Assembly: GCA_945901155.1 (NCBI GenBank)
Contig: CAMDKO010000007.1
Coordinates: 1-52,833 of the forward strand
Direction: 5' to 3'
From: Pedobacter schmidteae
GTDB lineage: Bacteria > Bacteroidota > Bacteroidia > Sphingobacteriales > Sphingobacteriaceae
Length of the DNA: 52,833 nucleotides
A program made the translations under genes and the position numbers. This document shows, piece by piece, positions 52,831 to 52,833 of this stretch. The notes under the pieces were generated by a model, which was given only the letters and a program-made list of their open reading frames with translations, had not been told where the DNA came from and did no database searches. Within the stretch, counting starts at the first letter, position 1, and each line of letters begins with the position of its first letter.

Positions 52831-52833
52831 CAA

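Overview
The window is AT-rich chromosomal DNA from a member of the Bacteroidota, most likely Sphingobacteriales (Pedobacter-like). Several things support this. Promoters have the Bacteroidota form TTTG-N18-21-TAnnTTTG, clear at three tRNAs, rpsO and the methionine leader, and Shine-Dalgarno sequences are largely absent. Menaquinone is made by the futalosine route. The S15, PurC, LptD-like and PASTA proteins and the TonB-dependent receptor with a carboxypeptidase-like N-terminal domain are also of Bacteroidota type. No phage, insertion sequence or CRISPR array is visible. The order is that of a housekeeping core with one accessory-looking block near 39-50 kb.

Layout. 1-3.1 kb: end of a nucleoside phosphorylase gene, then a leftward mqnE-phosphatase-mqnA operon. 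3.2-8.5 kb: rightward sulfur/methionine block. It holds a trans-sulfuration PLP enzyme, then a promoter, a SAM riboswitch, a 42-residue Cys/Met-rich leader ORF, a hairpin, and metY-metX-hom. 8.6-14.6 kb: leftward LptD-like, cinA, acyltransferase E2 and SGNH hydrolase genes. 14.6-16.5 kb: rightward amidase and MlaD-type protein. 16.6-19.9 kb: leftward phoH-purC-STAS-rnz. 20.0-24.5 kb: rightward SAM hydrolase, ABM monooxygenase, ABC exporter and beta-CASP nuclease. 24.6-33.4 kb: leftward serC and serA, rpe with a TonB-dependent receptor, a small protein with a nucleotidyltransferase, pnp and rpsO. 33.8-39.0 kb: thioesterase, ddl, then PASTA-rhodanese-mltG-thioesterase-YihY.

39.1-39.7 kb holds tRNA-Ser(TGA) followed by a nested inverted repeat and three copies of a 132-bp unit carrying a piece that resembles the tRNA 3' end. 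39.7-46.9 kb is a four-gene leftward operon of Planctomycete-type exported proteins: a DUF1549/DUF1553 lipoprotein with two haem motifs, a Tat-signal DUF1501 protein, a Tat-signal beta-propeller, and a DUF2231/cytochrome/LRR fusion. A divergent BASS-family transporter and an exported MlrC/M81 metallopeptidase follow. The block reads as an uptake and periplasmic processing module for an unknown substrate. The window ends with tRNA-Arg(TCT), a 7TM-HD phosphodiesterase and tRNA-Ser(GCT).

The most interesting observation is the methionine leader. A SAM-I-type riboswitch ends 10 nt before the start of a short ORF whose last ten codons include five Cys and two Met, and the ORF's stop codon runs into a long imperfect hairpin. 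This suggests SAM sensing combined with ribosome-stalling sensing of Cys (or Met) supply in front of metY-metX-hom. Several ribosomal starts were corrected using promoters and terminators (mqnE, cinA, pnp, rpsO, amidase, ABC exporter), and an unusual number of genes appear to start at TTG.
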